NCBI GenBank assembly: GCA_034509425.1
Contig: JAVTVJ010000076.1
Coordinates: 744,001 to 808,000, forward strand
Source: Eopsaltria australis
Taxonomy: Eukaryota > Chordata > Aves > Passeriformes > Petroicidae
DNA length: 64,000 bases
Reading direction: 5' to 3'
A model generated the notes under the pieces. The model made no database searches. It saw only the letters and a list, made by a program, of their open reading frames with translations, and was not told the DNA's origin. Below are positions 37,101-44,854 of the stretch, one piece after another. The number at the start of each line of letters is the position of its first letter. Within the stretch, counting starts at the first letter, position 1. The position numbers and the translations under genes were made by a program.

Positions 37101-40100
37101 CAAAACTAAACACATGTTCATCTGTTTCCAACAGGGCAAGCACTGTATACTTGATGTGTCAGGAAATGCTATCAAACGACTACAAGTTGCACAACTCTAT
37201 CCCATTGCTATCTTCATTAAGCCCAAATCATGGGAGCCTCTGATGTGAGTATAAACTTCTTCAAGCATTTTATTTTTTTGGGTGCAACCTCATGCAGTAC
37301 CACACAAGTCTTGAGTCCACATTTGCCTTGTTCTCTAGAATTAGTAATAATGAAAGGAAGTGGGAAGAGTGCCCTCAGAGCCTGTCACCCACTGTATCCT
37401 GGTATCTCAAGGAGCAAGGCATAGCTTTGAACTTTTCAGAGTGGCACATCTGGGATTATGTGCTGAACTGTGAAGGACTCCCTGCCAGTGCGTGGTGTAC
37501 TTACTCCAACCTGTGCAACAAGCTGACCCACGCAGCTTGGCTTGTCCCATGCACCTTTGGGTGCTCTTGGGGTTTAGAGTCTGATCAAGGGCATGAACCA
37601 GAGGTTAAACCTGTGTCAGACTTGAGGTGTGTTCCTTTTCACCAGCCCTTCATTTACCTGAAGGTCTGTAAGAGGATAGGCAAGGGGCCATGGGGCTGGA
37701 GGGGGCAAACATAACACTTACAAGAGTGAAAGAGAAGGCACCAGTTCCATGCTGCCAAGGCTGTCCGAGGTGGCACACACTTCAGGGGGTAAGATCTGTA
37801 AGATGAAATTCAGCACAGACAAAGGAGAGAAAATGAAATGCATGAGCACAAGCAGGGAATAATTTAGCTATAGCACTGCAGAAAAGCATCTGGCAGTTGG
37901 GGTGGATCACACAGGAATATGAATGGATGGGTAATGTGGTTCCAAAAAAAGGAAACTGCCACTGTGGGTTGCATTCATATCAGTGTTGTGTAAGGACACA
38001 ATAGACAGCTATTTTGTTCTGCTGGGTATGGATGAGACCTCAGCTGGAGTGCTGGCCTGATTCTGCGTTCCACCCTGCTGGTGGAGAAGGAGCGGGAATT
38101 ATTTAGTGTCACAGAGAGAAAGCTGAGGAGGAAATATGGAATTGATCTTCATCATGAGTTAAAGCTCAGGATAAAATACATGGTTATCAAGTTGTTTTCC
38201 ATGTACACTTACAGTTATGCAACAGCTGTCAGTTTAATTTGCTGTGAAAGGGGTGAAATTTTGAACTCTGTGCCTTCCCCTCCCCCAAGGCTCTGCAAGT
38301 GCCAGGTAGTGCCATAGGTATGCGTTTGACAGCTAAAATGTTGGCACTCCCCTTCCTGTGACAGAACGAGAAAAGCGGCAATAACATAAAGGCTTTGTTG
38401 ATTTCATGTTGGAACAGCAAATCCTTGAATAGACTGACTGAATGGTGTTATGAAGATGCAAAATACTATGACACTTATTCTGTTACTGAACCAAAGCAAT
38501 GTTAATACTTCACTTAGGGCAATAAAACAAGTTTGCTGTTCAAGAAACGCCTGGACTTGGCACGTAGTGCTATTGTCTAGTTAACAAGGTGGTGATCAGT
38601 CAAAGGTTGGGCTTCACAATCTTGAAGCGTTTTTTCCAACTTAATGATTCTGTGACTCTGTGATTCAGTCGTTTTTAGGTATGCAACTACTGCAACAGAA
38701 AAATGATAGGTTTATCTGCCATAACTATTACTCCTGTTCATACAAATGAGTTGAAAGCTACTTTAATAACAAGGTCACAACACAAAAGACAAAAATTTCA
38801 AGATGCAGAGAAAAAAAGACAAAAGATTTATCTTTCATCAAAATTAGCACATAAAATTGTAGTCTCTCATTTATGCATATGCTTGTTTGCACCCATCTGA
38901 AGTGCAGGTAAGAAGAGTGAAGAGAGCATAAAGCAAGTTTTCACCTGCACTTAGAATTTGGTTATTGTATGTTTTCTGGAAATACCCTACTAACACTTAT
39001 CACCACAGCAGTGAATGACTATAAAGTGCTGTTGGATGTAAAAGCAATCAGAACGCATAGCCATTGCTGAAAACAAACTGCTCCATCACCCCTCCCTCCC
39101 TCCCTTCCTCCCTCCCTTCCTCCCTCCCTCCCTTCCTTCCTTCCTTCCTTCCTTCCTTCCTTCCTTCCTTCCTTCCTTCCTTCCTTCCTTCCTTCCTTCC
39201 TTCCGTCCTTCCTTCCTTCCTTCCTTCCTTCCTTCCCTTCCTTCCTTCCTTCTCCCTCCTCCTCCCTCCCTCCCTCCCCTCCTTCCTCCCTTCCCTCCCT
39301 CCCCCTCCTTCCTCCCTTCCCTCCCTCCCTTCCCACTCCTACATGACTCCACCTGGTTTCCTCCCAGAGGCATCCTTTTTCATACCCTTCAATCAGCCTC
39401 TCTCTCTAGAGGAATGAGGGCAGTGGTGAGATCATGGGGATGAGAAATGGAAGTAAGAAAGAACCAGCCTGGGTGAGCTCTTCACTAGGCAAGGAGAAAA
39501 ACCCTGGAAAATATACACTGTATTTTGAATTCACCAGCTATGCAGGTCCCCAGCTAAGAAATAAGAAATAGAAGGGACTGCAGTATGACAGCACTTTAAT
39601 TTCATCATGAAAAATGGACATCGTGGTCCTTCCCCATCCTCTCTTCTAAGGGCACAGAATGGGCAATCAGGAATACAAATAGCACAGTTTTATACCCCAG
39701 GTAAATCTACAACCTGAAAGTGTAATGCAAATTTCTACCCGTTCCAAAGTACTTCCTATTTTAAACACTTGTTTATATTTTTATTATCTTTTCTGCTATT
39801 CAAAGATCTTGAGGAAGATTTCTCAAAAATTTACCAGAAATAGATCTGAAATTAAGAGGATGTTGTTGGCATTACAATATTAGTTAAATGCCTGTAAGAT
39901 TAAGTTTGCCTAGGAATTTGAAGTGGTATGTCCCACTTCAAGACAGAGTTTTGGTTCAGCCACCTAAAGAGGTGTTCAAGTTGGAGTAGCTGATGCAAAC
40001 TCCACCTGAACTTGATAAGATATGAACCTTTCCAATAAACAGAATTGGCAGTATTACAAATTTAGCAGTACAACACACAGATTATTTTAAACCTATTTAT

Positions 40101-42183
40101 ACAACCTACGAATAACTGACAAACTGATAAATTTTAAGAGAAATCTTTCTTAGCCTTCATTTTATAAACCTGCTTTCTTCATGGCATTAGTACTTCCAAA
40201 GAGATTTTTCTAAGCAGTGTTCCCATCTATATGGTTACTTATACAGGTAGGCAGCCTTAAGCCATTTCTGGAAATACCTTTTTGCATCCTGGGCATCTTC
40301 CAGAGTGTTTTTGAGAAGCCAAGTAGGAGTTAGCTGTAGCAGGTTCATACTGTTGTGAACTTCGTAGAACATTTTTTTTTGCACCATCATGTCCATAATT
40401 TCCTATATGCATCACCCATGGCATACTGTCCATTACCACATAATCATATGATTCAGTGCAAGGCATAAAATCAGATTTATGCAGAACACAAGATGCTCCC
40501 TTTTCTTGCTTTCCTAGTTGGCTCAGAAAATTGCTGTCGTATTTTAAGAAAAAATGAATCTATGCTGGGAAAAATGCTAGAACAAGCAAACTCTATTTAT
40601 TATTGATAATTTGGACATTTACAGGCATATGAGTGTAAGGCAGTGAATGAGCATGAGCTTGAATCATTGCAAGTATACAGTGGTATTAACACCTGAGTGT
40701 GCATAGGCAAAACAACTCATTTCTTGAAGTTATTAAATAATGTTTCTGTTAAAACAGAAATTGCCCTATCAAATAACAAAACACTGAGAAAACAGAATTT
40801 TACTGCCTGTCTTTGTTTTTAGATTTACTGGCACCCAATAATCAGTCAGTACAACCTTATTCATCTGAGACTACCAGCTGAGTCTGGGAGATAGAGAGGT
40901 TCCTGAAGGAGCTTCAGGCAGAAGTGCTGAGTGCTCAGACTATGGGACATCCTGGATTCCAGACTTGCCTTTGGGTTCCTGATGTCTCAAGTCTATCTCA
41001 GTTAGCAGCTACCAGACTCAGGCTTTGTATTTTGTTTGAGAATACAGAGTAGTGAACCCAAGATAAAAATCTGGTGGAGAAAAGTGAAATGGGAAATAGG
41101 CTGAAGAAGTAGATTTGTACTTTGTAAGAATGAAAGTAAATTGAAAATATTGAAGCTGTCCATGAACTATTGGAAGAATTTTACCATTTTATTCTTGTAC
41201 TAATCTCAATTCATCTGTGGTTCAGTTGAACGTGTCTTTTGAAAGCCATTCTAGCAAGAATATAAACTTTTTGATGATTTCCTCTGTTTCTAGGGAAATG
41301 AATAAACGTCTTACAGAGGAGCAAGCAAAGAAAACCTACGATCGAGCAATTAAATTAGAACAAGAATTTGGAGAATATTTCACAGGTATGTTCTTATTAA
41401 TACCATTTTTTCCCAAGATACATTCTTTTATTGCAAAACAACTGGATCAGCCCTTTGACCTAGAGTACCTATCAGTATAGCGTGCCCAGAATAAGGACTT
41501 CTGGCTTGAGAGGATTGTTTCCTTGAAATTCAAGAGCTGTTGAGGGACTTGACTCCTCAAAACTTTGATGTCCTGAAGGAGTATCTATGCCAAGGCAAAT
41601 TAAGGGGCAAACGACTGTGCTTTGTGTTATAGTTGCTTTACCTTGTATCAGCTTGGGTCTGGTCTTGTTAACCTCCTCAGCCAAGAGTGAACTCAATATA
41701 ACCAGATCAGAAAGGCTGTAAATCTGCTGCTGCCCACTGCTGAAGTTGATTCTAAATCAAATGAAATGTAAAGCTTGACCTCCAACAGTGGGAATCTCTT
41801 GTGCTGCCCTCCCCAGGACAGAACTGCTAGTTCTCTGAACTAACCTGGCTCAGTCTTCTCAGTACGAGCAGTGGGATGGGTCTCTGTCATAGGCAGGTGC
41901 CATTGATTTGAACTTAATTGTCATCTTCGGGGGTATGACTTTTCCATAGTCAACGTCTCAGTATGCCAGTATTCCTTTTCATTCCATCAATATCTGTGAG
42001 TATGCTGAAAATCTGCTGACACTGGATGCTGTATCTGTCAATTAAAAGAAATATTGATATGTTTTCTCTACTGCAGCTATTGTCCAAGGAGATAGCTTAG
42101 AAGATATATATAATCAATGCAAACTTGTAATTGAAGAACAATCTGGGCCTTTCATCTGGATTCCTTCAAAGGAAAAATTATAA
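6195..42183 (+). CDS. DLG2: DLG2 (PSD-93) 3' part: hook and guanylate-kinase-like region, ten exons
   Basis: Membrane-associated guanylate kinase scaffold of the postsynaptic density; the family clusters glutamate receptors and potassium channels through PDZ domains and binds phosphorylated partners through its GK domain. Ten exons are seen: 6195-6270, 21114-21213, 22118-22163, 24933-24974, 34504-34554, 35304-35405, 36268-36440, 37135-37244, 41294-41385 and 42077-42183. All have AG acceptors and GT donors and their phases fit. The translation follows DLG2 rather than DLG1, DLG3 or DLG4 as I recall them: [15 protein letters not shown] and [10 protein letters not shown] near the C-terminus, SVRFVAER, and the [15 protein letters not shown] insert. 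The encoded part is 251 to 283 residues depending on alternative exons. PDZ, SH3 and N-terminal exons are not in the window. The GK domain lacks the Gly-Lys-Ser/Thr of an active P-loop, as is usual in MAGUKs, so it should be a binding domain and not an enzyme. The frame is intact throughout. Confidence 0.97.
9736..9763. repeat. (AAAT)n microsatellite
   Basis: A run of A followed by about six AAAT units, ending before GAAGATG. Simple repeat in the intron. Confidence 0.9.
11048..11275 (-). mobile_element. Old CR1-like LINE fragment, antisense
   Basis: The segment has the word order of the reverse complement of old amniote CR1 3' ends: TTTATCTAATCTCTGCTTAAA, a degenerate 'bad weather' region, CAGTGCTTCAC, then a weak match to the usual following stretch. 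It is strongly diverged, so subfamily and exact ends are uncertain. Confidence 0.5.
11829..12145 (+). mobile_element. CR1 LINE 3' fragment
   Basis: Typical avian CR1 3' region: GGGACCAGTGACAG, CAGGGGAGGTTTAG, TTCACCCAGAGGGTG, CAGGCTCCCCAGGG, GGACTCAGTGATCC, GGGTCCCTTCCAACTC and a terminal TATGATTCTGTGG. It is 5'-truncated, as nearly all CR1 copies are, and non-coding. Confidence 0.93.
14098..14222 (+). mobile_element. Probable old CR1-family fragment
   Basis: The pattern ACAGGAACTGCC, then CAGTCCATCTAACTTGATATC and CCTGCCTGTGAGACTGG resembles the conserved core of old sauropsid CR1/L3-like elements (…GGTCCATCTAGCCCAGTATCC…). The copy is diverged and its ends are approximate. Confidence 0.45.
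15249..15295 (-). mobile_element. Short CR1 3'-end remnant, antisense
   Basis: CACAGAATCACTGATGTTAG followed by AGTTGGGAGAGGC matches the reverse complement of the CR1 3' terminus (CACAGAATCA…GGTTGGAAAAGAC). Only about 50 bp is recognisable. Confidence 0.55.
21114..21213 (+). CDS. DLG2: DLG2 alternative exon, I3-type insert (SFNDKRKK…SDPE)
   Basis: A 100-nt exon with acceptor CTTCACAG and donor AAC|GTAAGT. It encodes 33 codons, from [18 protein letters not shown] to EQETSDPE, plus one base (C). It corresponds to the I3 insert of DLG1/SAP97, which binds band 4.1 proteins and directs membrane or junctional targeting; whether the DLG2 insert does the same is inferred. It begins at phase 0 and ends at phase 1. 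Joined to 24933 it makes Gln; joined to 34504 it makes Arg, so both routes stay open. Joined to exon 22118 it meets a stop within seven codons, so the two exons exclude each other. Confidence 0.95.
21214..22117 (+). other. DLG2: DLG2 intron between the two alternative exons
   Basis: 904 nt without coding potential that I can support. Its last 70 nt carry a long pyrimidine tract rich in TTCTTCC, TTCTTCC and CTCTCT before the acceptor of exon 22118. Confidence 0.9.
22051..22102 (+). promoter_or_regulatory. PTB-like pyrimidine tract before alternative exon 22118
   Basis: A pyrimidine-rich stretch with several UCUU and CUCUCU words (TTCTTCCTTCCTCTTC, TGTTCTTCCTTTCTC, GCTCTCTC) lies 16-67 nt upstream of the alternative exon. 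Such arrays are typical of exons repressed by PTBP1 in non-neural cells. Binding is inferred from motif content only. Confidence 0.45.
22118..22163 (+). CDS. DLG2: DLG2 alternative exon, I2-type insert ([15 protein letters not shown])
   Basis: A 46-nt exon with acceptor CGTGCAG and donor CTGA|GTAAGT. It encodes [15 protein letters not shown] plus one base (A), which combines with GA of exon 34504 to give Arg, producing the known DLG2 junction …GTKTLRGQED. It corresponds in position to the short I2 insert of SAP97. It starts at phase 0 and ends at phase 1, the same phases as exon 21114-21213, so it replaces that exon and cannot be added to it. An acidic, glycine-rich insert therefore swaps with a basic, aromatic one. 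Confidence 0.95.
22195..22217 (+). repeat. (TTTTG)n tract
   Basis: Three to four TTTTG units starting 32 nt after the donor of exon 22118. In the RNA this is a U/GU-rich tract of the sort bound by ELAV- or CELF-type proteins; that role is only suggested by position. Confidence 0.8.
22252..22328 (+). promoter_or_regulatory. Candidate RBFOX sites downstream of exon 22118
   Basis: GCATG at 22252-22256 and the full motif TGCATG at 22323-22328 lie about 90 and 160 nt downstream of the alternative exon. RBFOX proteins bound downstream of an exon generally favour its inclusion in neurons. Six-mers occur often by chance, so the support is positional. Confidence 0.4.
24457..24499 (+). repeat. Perfect 15-bp inverted repeat with 13-nt loop
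   Basis: The arms TTAATCACTGTGCAC (24457-24471) and GTGCACAGTGATTAA (24485-24499) are exact reverse complements separated by 13 nt. The RNA could form a stable stem-loop in the intron 434 nt before the optional exon. Symmetry stops just outside the arms. It may also be the remnant of a small palindromic element. Confidence 0.95.
24851..24856 (+). promoter_or_regulatory. Candidate RBFOX site upstream of the 42-nt exon
   Basis: TGCATG 77-82 nt upstream of exon 24933-24974. RBFOX sites upstream of an exon usually favour skipping. Another TGCATG lies 412 nt downstream of the exon, at 25386-25391. Motif and position only. Confidence 0.4.
24933..24974 (+). CDS. DLG2: DLG2 optional 42-nt exon ([13 protein letters not shown])
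   Basis: Acceptor TTCTTGCAG and donor TACA|GTAAGT. With C from exon 21114-21213 it reads [14 protein letters not shown], then A joins GA of exon 34504 to give Arg. The exon is 42 nt and starts and ends at phase 1, so it can be included or skipped without changing the frame. It resembles the I5-type insert of SAP97. The peptide is serine-rich and acidic, with casein-kinase-2-like SDSE, so it may be a phosphorylation site; that is inference. Confidence 0.95.
27905..28500 (+). mobile_element. CR1 LINE, 5'-truncated, with internal deletion
   Basis: Clear CR1: the end of the reverse-transcriptase ORF (ATATGAGCCAGCAGTGT, GGCCAAGAAGGCCAG, ATCCTGGCCTGTACCAG, TGTGGCCAGCAGGACC, GAGCGTGTCCAGAGAAGG), then the 3' region (GTTAGTCTTTTCTCCCA, CATTGGAGCAGGCTGCCC) and the terminal TTCTATGATTCTATG. 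Near 28200-28222 the sequence jumps from the pol part (GAGGAGCAG) to the region normally about 100 bp further on, so the copy carries an internal deletion. It cannot encode an active protein. Confidence 0.95.
33812..33962 (+). mobile_element. CR1 LINE 3' fragment
   Basis: GAAGACATTCAAAACCTGCC, TAGACATTATCTTGTACAGTC, a run of ten G, TTGGAGTAGATGATCTTC, GAAAGTCCCTTTCAGCCCC and ATTCTGTGAGTCT follow the order of avian CR1 3' ends. About 150 bp, 5'-truncated. Confidence 0.88.
34071..34108. repeat. (AT)n microsatellite
   Basis: Nineteen uninterrupted AT units, about 400 nt before exon 34504. Probably length-polymorphic. Confidence 0.95.
34504..34554 (+). CDS. DLG2: DLG2 exon: linker before the GK domain
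   Basis: A 51-nt exon, phase 1 to phase 1, acceptor CTCATCAG and donor GAAA|GTAAGT. It encodes (R)[16 protein letters not shown] followed by the first base of Ile. This is the conserved strand linking the hook to the GK domain (…[14 protein letters not shown]…), which packs with the SH3 fold in MAGUK structures. Mammalian DLG2 has Leu, as I recall, where this sequence has Cys (GED[C]IL; codon TGC). The position varies among paralogues, so function is probably unaffected. Confidence 0.95.
34555..35303 (+). other. DLG2: DLG2 intron (749 nt)
   Basis: No coding or repeat signal of note. It ends in a pyrimidine tract (TTTCTTTTTGTTCTTCAG). Confidence 0.9.
35304..35405 (+). CDS. DLG2: DLG2 exon: start of the GK domain
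   Basis: A 102-nt exon, phase 1 to phase 1, encoding (I)[33 protein letters not shown] and the first base of His. It covers the first GK strand and the degenerate P-loop: an active guanylate kinase has Gly-x-x-Gly-x-Gly-Lys-Ser/Thr, while here it is GPMKDRIND, so ATP phosphate binding is lost. The [15 protein letters not shown] segment leads into the nucleotide-monophosphate-binding subdomain. Donor ACCAC|GTGAGT. Confidence 0.97.
35406..36267 (+). other. DLG2: DLG2 intron (862 nt)
   Basis: Non-coding, with a poly(A) run near 35571-35585. The frame stays open for about 220 nt upstream of the next exon, but this does not resemble any protein and lies before a proper TTTCATGCAG acceptor. Confidence 0.85.
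36268..36440 (+). CDS. DLG2: DLG2 exon: GK-domain ligand-binding lobe
   Basis: A 173-nt exon, phase 1 to phase 0. It encodes (H)[18 protein letters not shown], then [34 protein letters not shown] and FVAER. This is the GMP-binding-like lobe; in MAGUKs its Arg and Tyr residues ([15 protein letters not shown]) and the Glu and Tyr of [13 protein letters not shown] form the pocket that binds phosphoserine/threonine peptides of partners such as LGN and SAPAP/GKAP. FVAER supports DLG2 over DLG1 and DLG3 (AVAE). Donor GAAAGG|GTAGGT. Confidence 0.97.
36441..37134 (+). other. DLG2: DLG2 intron (694 nt)
   Basis: No repeat or gene signal recognised. Reading through the donor gives a stop at the third codon (GTA GGT TGA). 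Confidence 0.9.
37135..37244 (+). CDS. DLG2: DLG2 exon: central GK core
   Basis: A 110-nt exon, phase 0 to phase 2, acceptor TTTCCAACAG and donor TGAT|GTGAGT. It encodes [30 protein letters not shown] and KSWEPL(M). This is the buried strand–helix–strand core of the GK fold. [14 protein letters not shown] is diagnostic of DLG2 (DLG1: QIAQLYPISIF, DLG3: [11 protein letters not shown], from memory). The codon TGG gives Trp where other DLG proteins have Leu, Ile or Met. Retention of the following intron adds Met then an immediate stop. Confidence 0.97.
37780..38150 (+). mobile_element. Old CR1-like LINE fragment (end of pol)
   Basis: Matches the word order of old sauropsid CR1 pol: GATGAAATTCAGCACAGAC, ATCTGGCAGTTGGGGTGG, ATCACACAGGAATATGAATG, GTGGTTCCAAAAAAAGGAAA, GTGGGTTGCATTCATATC and GATGAGACCTCAGCTGGAGT. 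The copy is diverged and broken; the ends are approximate. Confidence 0.7.
38538..38668 (+). mobile_element. CR1 LINE 3' tail
   Basis: TGTTCAAGAAACGCCTGGAC, TTGGCACGTAGTGCTATTG, TCTAGTTAACAAGGTGGTG, TTTTTTCCAACTTAATGATTC and TGTGACTCTGTGATTCAG is the classical avian CR1 3' end. About 130 bp. Confidence 0.92.
39089..39334. repeat. (CCTT)n / polypyrimidine tract, 246 nt
   Basis: Every base from 39089 to 39334 is C or T except one G at 39205. The centre is near-perfect TTCC repeats; the flanks are CCCT/CCTT mixtures. On the minus strand this is a GGAA array. Such mirror-symmetric purine/pyrimidine tracts can form triplex (H-) DNA and are unstable in length. Long Pro/Ser/Leu/Phe or Gly/Lys/Glu open frames across it are artefacts. 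Confidence 0.97.
41294..41385 (+). CDS. DLG2: DLG2 exon: GK-domain C-terminal helix
   Basis: A 92-nt exon, phase 2 to phase 1, acceptor TGTTTCTAG and donor CACAG|GTATGT. It encodes [18 protein letters not shown] and [12 protein letters not shown] and the first base of Ala. The segment is the charged helix of the GK lid side. The conserved [19 protein letters not shown] and GEYFT assign it to DLG2. Confidence 0.97.
41386..42076 (+). other. DLG2: DLG2 last intron (691 nt)
   Basis: Non-coding; no repeat or gene recognised. It ends in TTTTCTCTACTGCAG. Confidence 0.9.
42077..42183 (+). CDS. DLG2: DLG2 last coding exon: GK C-terminus and stop
   Basis: Acceptor CTACTGCAG at the end of the intron. 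The exon encodes (A)[34 protein letters not shown], then TAA at 42181-42183. [16 protein letters not shown] is the DLG2 C-terminus (DLG1 ends SYIWVPAKEKL, from memory). The sequence downstream of the stop reads as a typical DLG2 3' UTR, rich in AT and without further coding potential. Confidence 0.97.
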
Positions 42184-42565
42184 ATTAGCCACTGCACCTC
42201 TGATTACGACGGGAGAATATTTAGAAGAAAACTATAATATACTATTTGGAGGCTTTCCTGTTTTTGTTGCATTTATGTTCTTTGCAGTCAATGTGAATTT
42301 TGATGAATGTACAACACAAAGTGTTTGAAGCCATGAAGGACACTGATGGGTCAAAGGGTAGGAACAAAAAGACTTCTACCATATAAAGCAAATCTGTTGT
42401 GTGCTCAGAGCACGAGTTGTAGGTAAAAACTTTTGATATGGAGACCCTCTGTCAAGGGGAGCTAAGCCACCTCCTGTGCCCACGCGGACATTTTGATCAA
42501 TTTCAATGGCTGAGCTCAGTGTGTTGATTGCTTTAGAGAAGTTCCCAGCTCTTGAACCTCATATA

Positions 42566-42741
42566 GGGCTTGATCCTGCAAGGCGCTCAGCACTTGATCC
42601 CGATTCCTACACATGAGTAGCCTGTTGACTTGGAGTCACTTGTGACCCCTCCCTGTGCCGTTCAGTCCCACCAGTTCCAGTAGGACTATTCATGTGCTCA
42701 AAGCTAAGCACAGGCTTAAGCATTTTTGCTAGATCAGGGCC
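42566..42741. repeat. Old palindromic interspersed repeat in the 3' UTR
   Basis: The ends are imperfect inverted repeats: GGGCTTGATCCTGCAA at 42566-42581 and, at the other end, TTGCTAGATCAGGGCC (reverse complement GGCCCTGATCTAGCAA). Inside are CACATGAGTAG and AGTAGGACTATTCATGTG, GCTCAAAGCTAAGCACAGGC, TTAAGCA. This matches the layout of an old sauropsid palindromic element I know from turtle, crocodile and bird DNA (GATCCTGCAA … CACGTGAGTAG … TAAGCATGTGC). Family name not assigned. Confidence 0.65.
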
Positions 42742-44837
42742 ACACGCACCTTGCAAAATCAAGCTCAGAGTATTTGGTCCACTTCCTACTGAGGTCACTG
42801 TTAGGACACTGTGACTTGACTGGGAGGTGGGTCCTGTTCTAAGCTTGTCATTGCACATTTGTAGTTGGTACACCTCGACTTTGGTAACTATGCACATCCT
42901 TTGATTTCTGGAACCAAGTCAAGCATTTCTTTTTTCCCCTTTGAAAACGCTATTGCATCAGAAACTACCAACAATATGGTTTATTTTGATGGTGTTTAGG
43001 GGTGGGAGAGGATGGAAGCATTTCACATCACACACACGTGCACACAAACACATTCCCATGTGGACACACACATGTATGAGGATTCACAGCACCTATGTTA
43101 ACAAGGAGGGATACAACTGGGAAAAGCTTTAAAATTTTTGATTGTCTATTTTATCATTTATATTGATAGAAGGCACTTAAAGATGGAATAATTTATAAAA
43201 ATAAAAATATATTGATGTATAGAAACTAATTTCTATAGGTAAAATGTTTTTGTGAAGATATTTTGTAAAGATTAATTAATTGAAAGATTAAATATTTACA
43301 CCCTTGTGCGACTGTCAAATGTAAAGAGGACCATCAAGTTGCATTAATACCTCTTCCATAACAGATTCTCTATTATTAATGACAAGCAAGATAATTCCTT
43401 AAATTGTAGTTGTCATCTTGTTTTTCTTTCTGTTTAATCCTCTCCCTTGCCTCTGTTTAATCATGATGAACTCCTGTGGAAAGATCTCGTGAACTCACTG
43501 CCCTGTAGGAATTTTCTGAACACAAAAGGATAATGCATCTTTGAGAGAGACAACTATTCAGAAGCAAAATGTCAGTGCTTAAATGCAGTTAATTATTTCT
43601 CTCTTAGGAAGGAGGCACCCTTAATCCCCAAATGTTTTATGATTCTTCCGGATTCCTTCAGGGAAATAACAAAAGCATTTGATCTTTCCTCTCTTTTCAG
43701 GCAGATCACCAACTAACTTGTATCTTCATTCATTTCACAGTCAACAAGGGTCTTAAAAGCAAAAACTGAGGCAATAGACATTTGTGAGGGATTTGGGGAA
43801 AGTCTGTGGAATTGCAGTTTGGAGTGTATGGAACGGGAGAAGGAGGTACTCTTTTTCTCATTTCACATTGCCCTTCTTCTGTCTAGTGGTGCCATTCTTC
43901 ACTTACTTACAAGGGGACAATTGCAACAGATGCTATGACAGTAAAACTGAACTGCCTTTGCTGCTGCTGGACCATGTTCTCTATAAAACCCTCACTCCTG
44001 CCTCTGCTGCACTGCAGGAGTGCAATGCTTATAGCTGGTGGCTACAGCAACCCTAAGGCTTACGGATGTCTTCAGGGCAAATGCTGAACAGACTCCTCTG
44101 GCACTTGTCTGTTTGCAGCTTACACTGCTACACCCTGTCCAGTGACAGGGCTACCCAGCCACCTTCCGCGGACAGCGCGATGAGCTGGATGTTTGCAAAA
44201 GCCACCAGCAGTGACAGGGTTAAAAATATGGGCATTTCAGTGGCCCTGAACTGGCCTTTCATGCTTACTGCCCAACTACGGTAACTTTGAGAAGTTCACA
44301 CTTCTTTAACTATTTTTCTTGCCTGGTCAGCGCAGATTTATAAACAAGGGTTTCAGTTAAGTCTCCAGAAGAGCTTTGTAACCAGAAGGGCTAGAAACAA
44401 TTATTTTTCTTTAAATAAAAATTAATGATTGCTTTGATTTTGGATAATTCTGCAGAAGTCCACAGAGTGACCCCAGATCTTTGGAAGCCATGGATTTTTC
44501 CATGCTAGCAAAATACTATTGCCCCAGGTTGGGAAATAGCCCACCAGACCTGAAAAACCAAGTATCCTAAAGCAGGAACTTCATTCTAATTTTCAGCTCT
44601 GTTTTTAAGCAATCAATCACATCTGCTTCTTTGTTTCTTAGTTCAGCATGCAGCCTTTTATGGTACTATCCTACTAGTAACTGTTTTGCTTTGTCATGTG
44701 CTGTGCTTTACGGTGAACAGTAACACTACGGCTGAGTACAATCAATTTTTCCATCAGTCCTTGGTTACTGTAGTAACATTATTTATTTTTCCCTGTCTGT
44801 TGTTTGTGCTTCCATTTTAGAGTTGACATTGCACTTC

Positions 44838-44854
44838 TTTTTTTTTTTTTTTTT
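44838..44854 (+). repeat. T17 run in the 3' UTR
   Basis: Seventeen T directly followed by AAATAAAAC, so a U-rich tract abuts a candidate AATAAA signal at 44856-44861. No downstream GU-rich element of note. Confidence 0.9.

Larger units (their letters stand above)
37245..41293 (+). other. DLG2: DLG2 intron (4.0 kb) with CR1 fragments and a polypyrimidine tract
   Basis: Contains an old CR1 fragment at about 37780-38150, a younger CR1 tail at 38538-38668 and a 246-nt pyrimidine tract at 39089-39334. A 140-codon open frame at 37292-37714 does not resemble a known protein. No further exon seen. Confidence 0.8.

Noticed and set aside
37292..37714. 140-codon open frame after a GK exon
   Set aside because: Not recognisable as a protein, lies in the intron, and retention of the intron stops translation immediately at the donor (ATG TGA).
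39019..39417. Long open frames on both strands (Leu-Pro-Ser-Phe and Gly-Lys-Glu-Arg repeats)
   Set aside because: They are translations of the (CCTT)n tract, open in several frames because the repeat contains no stop codon. No splice or promoter context.
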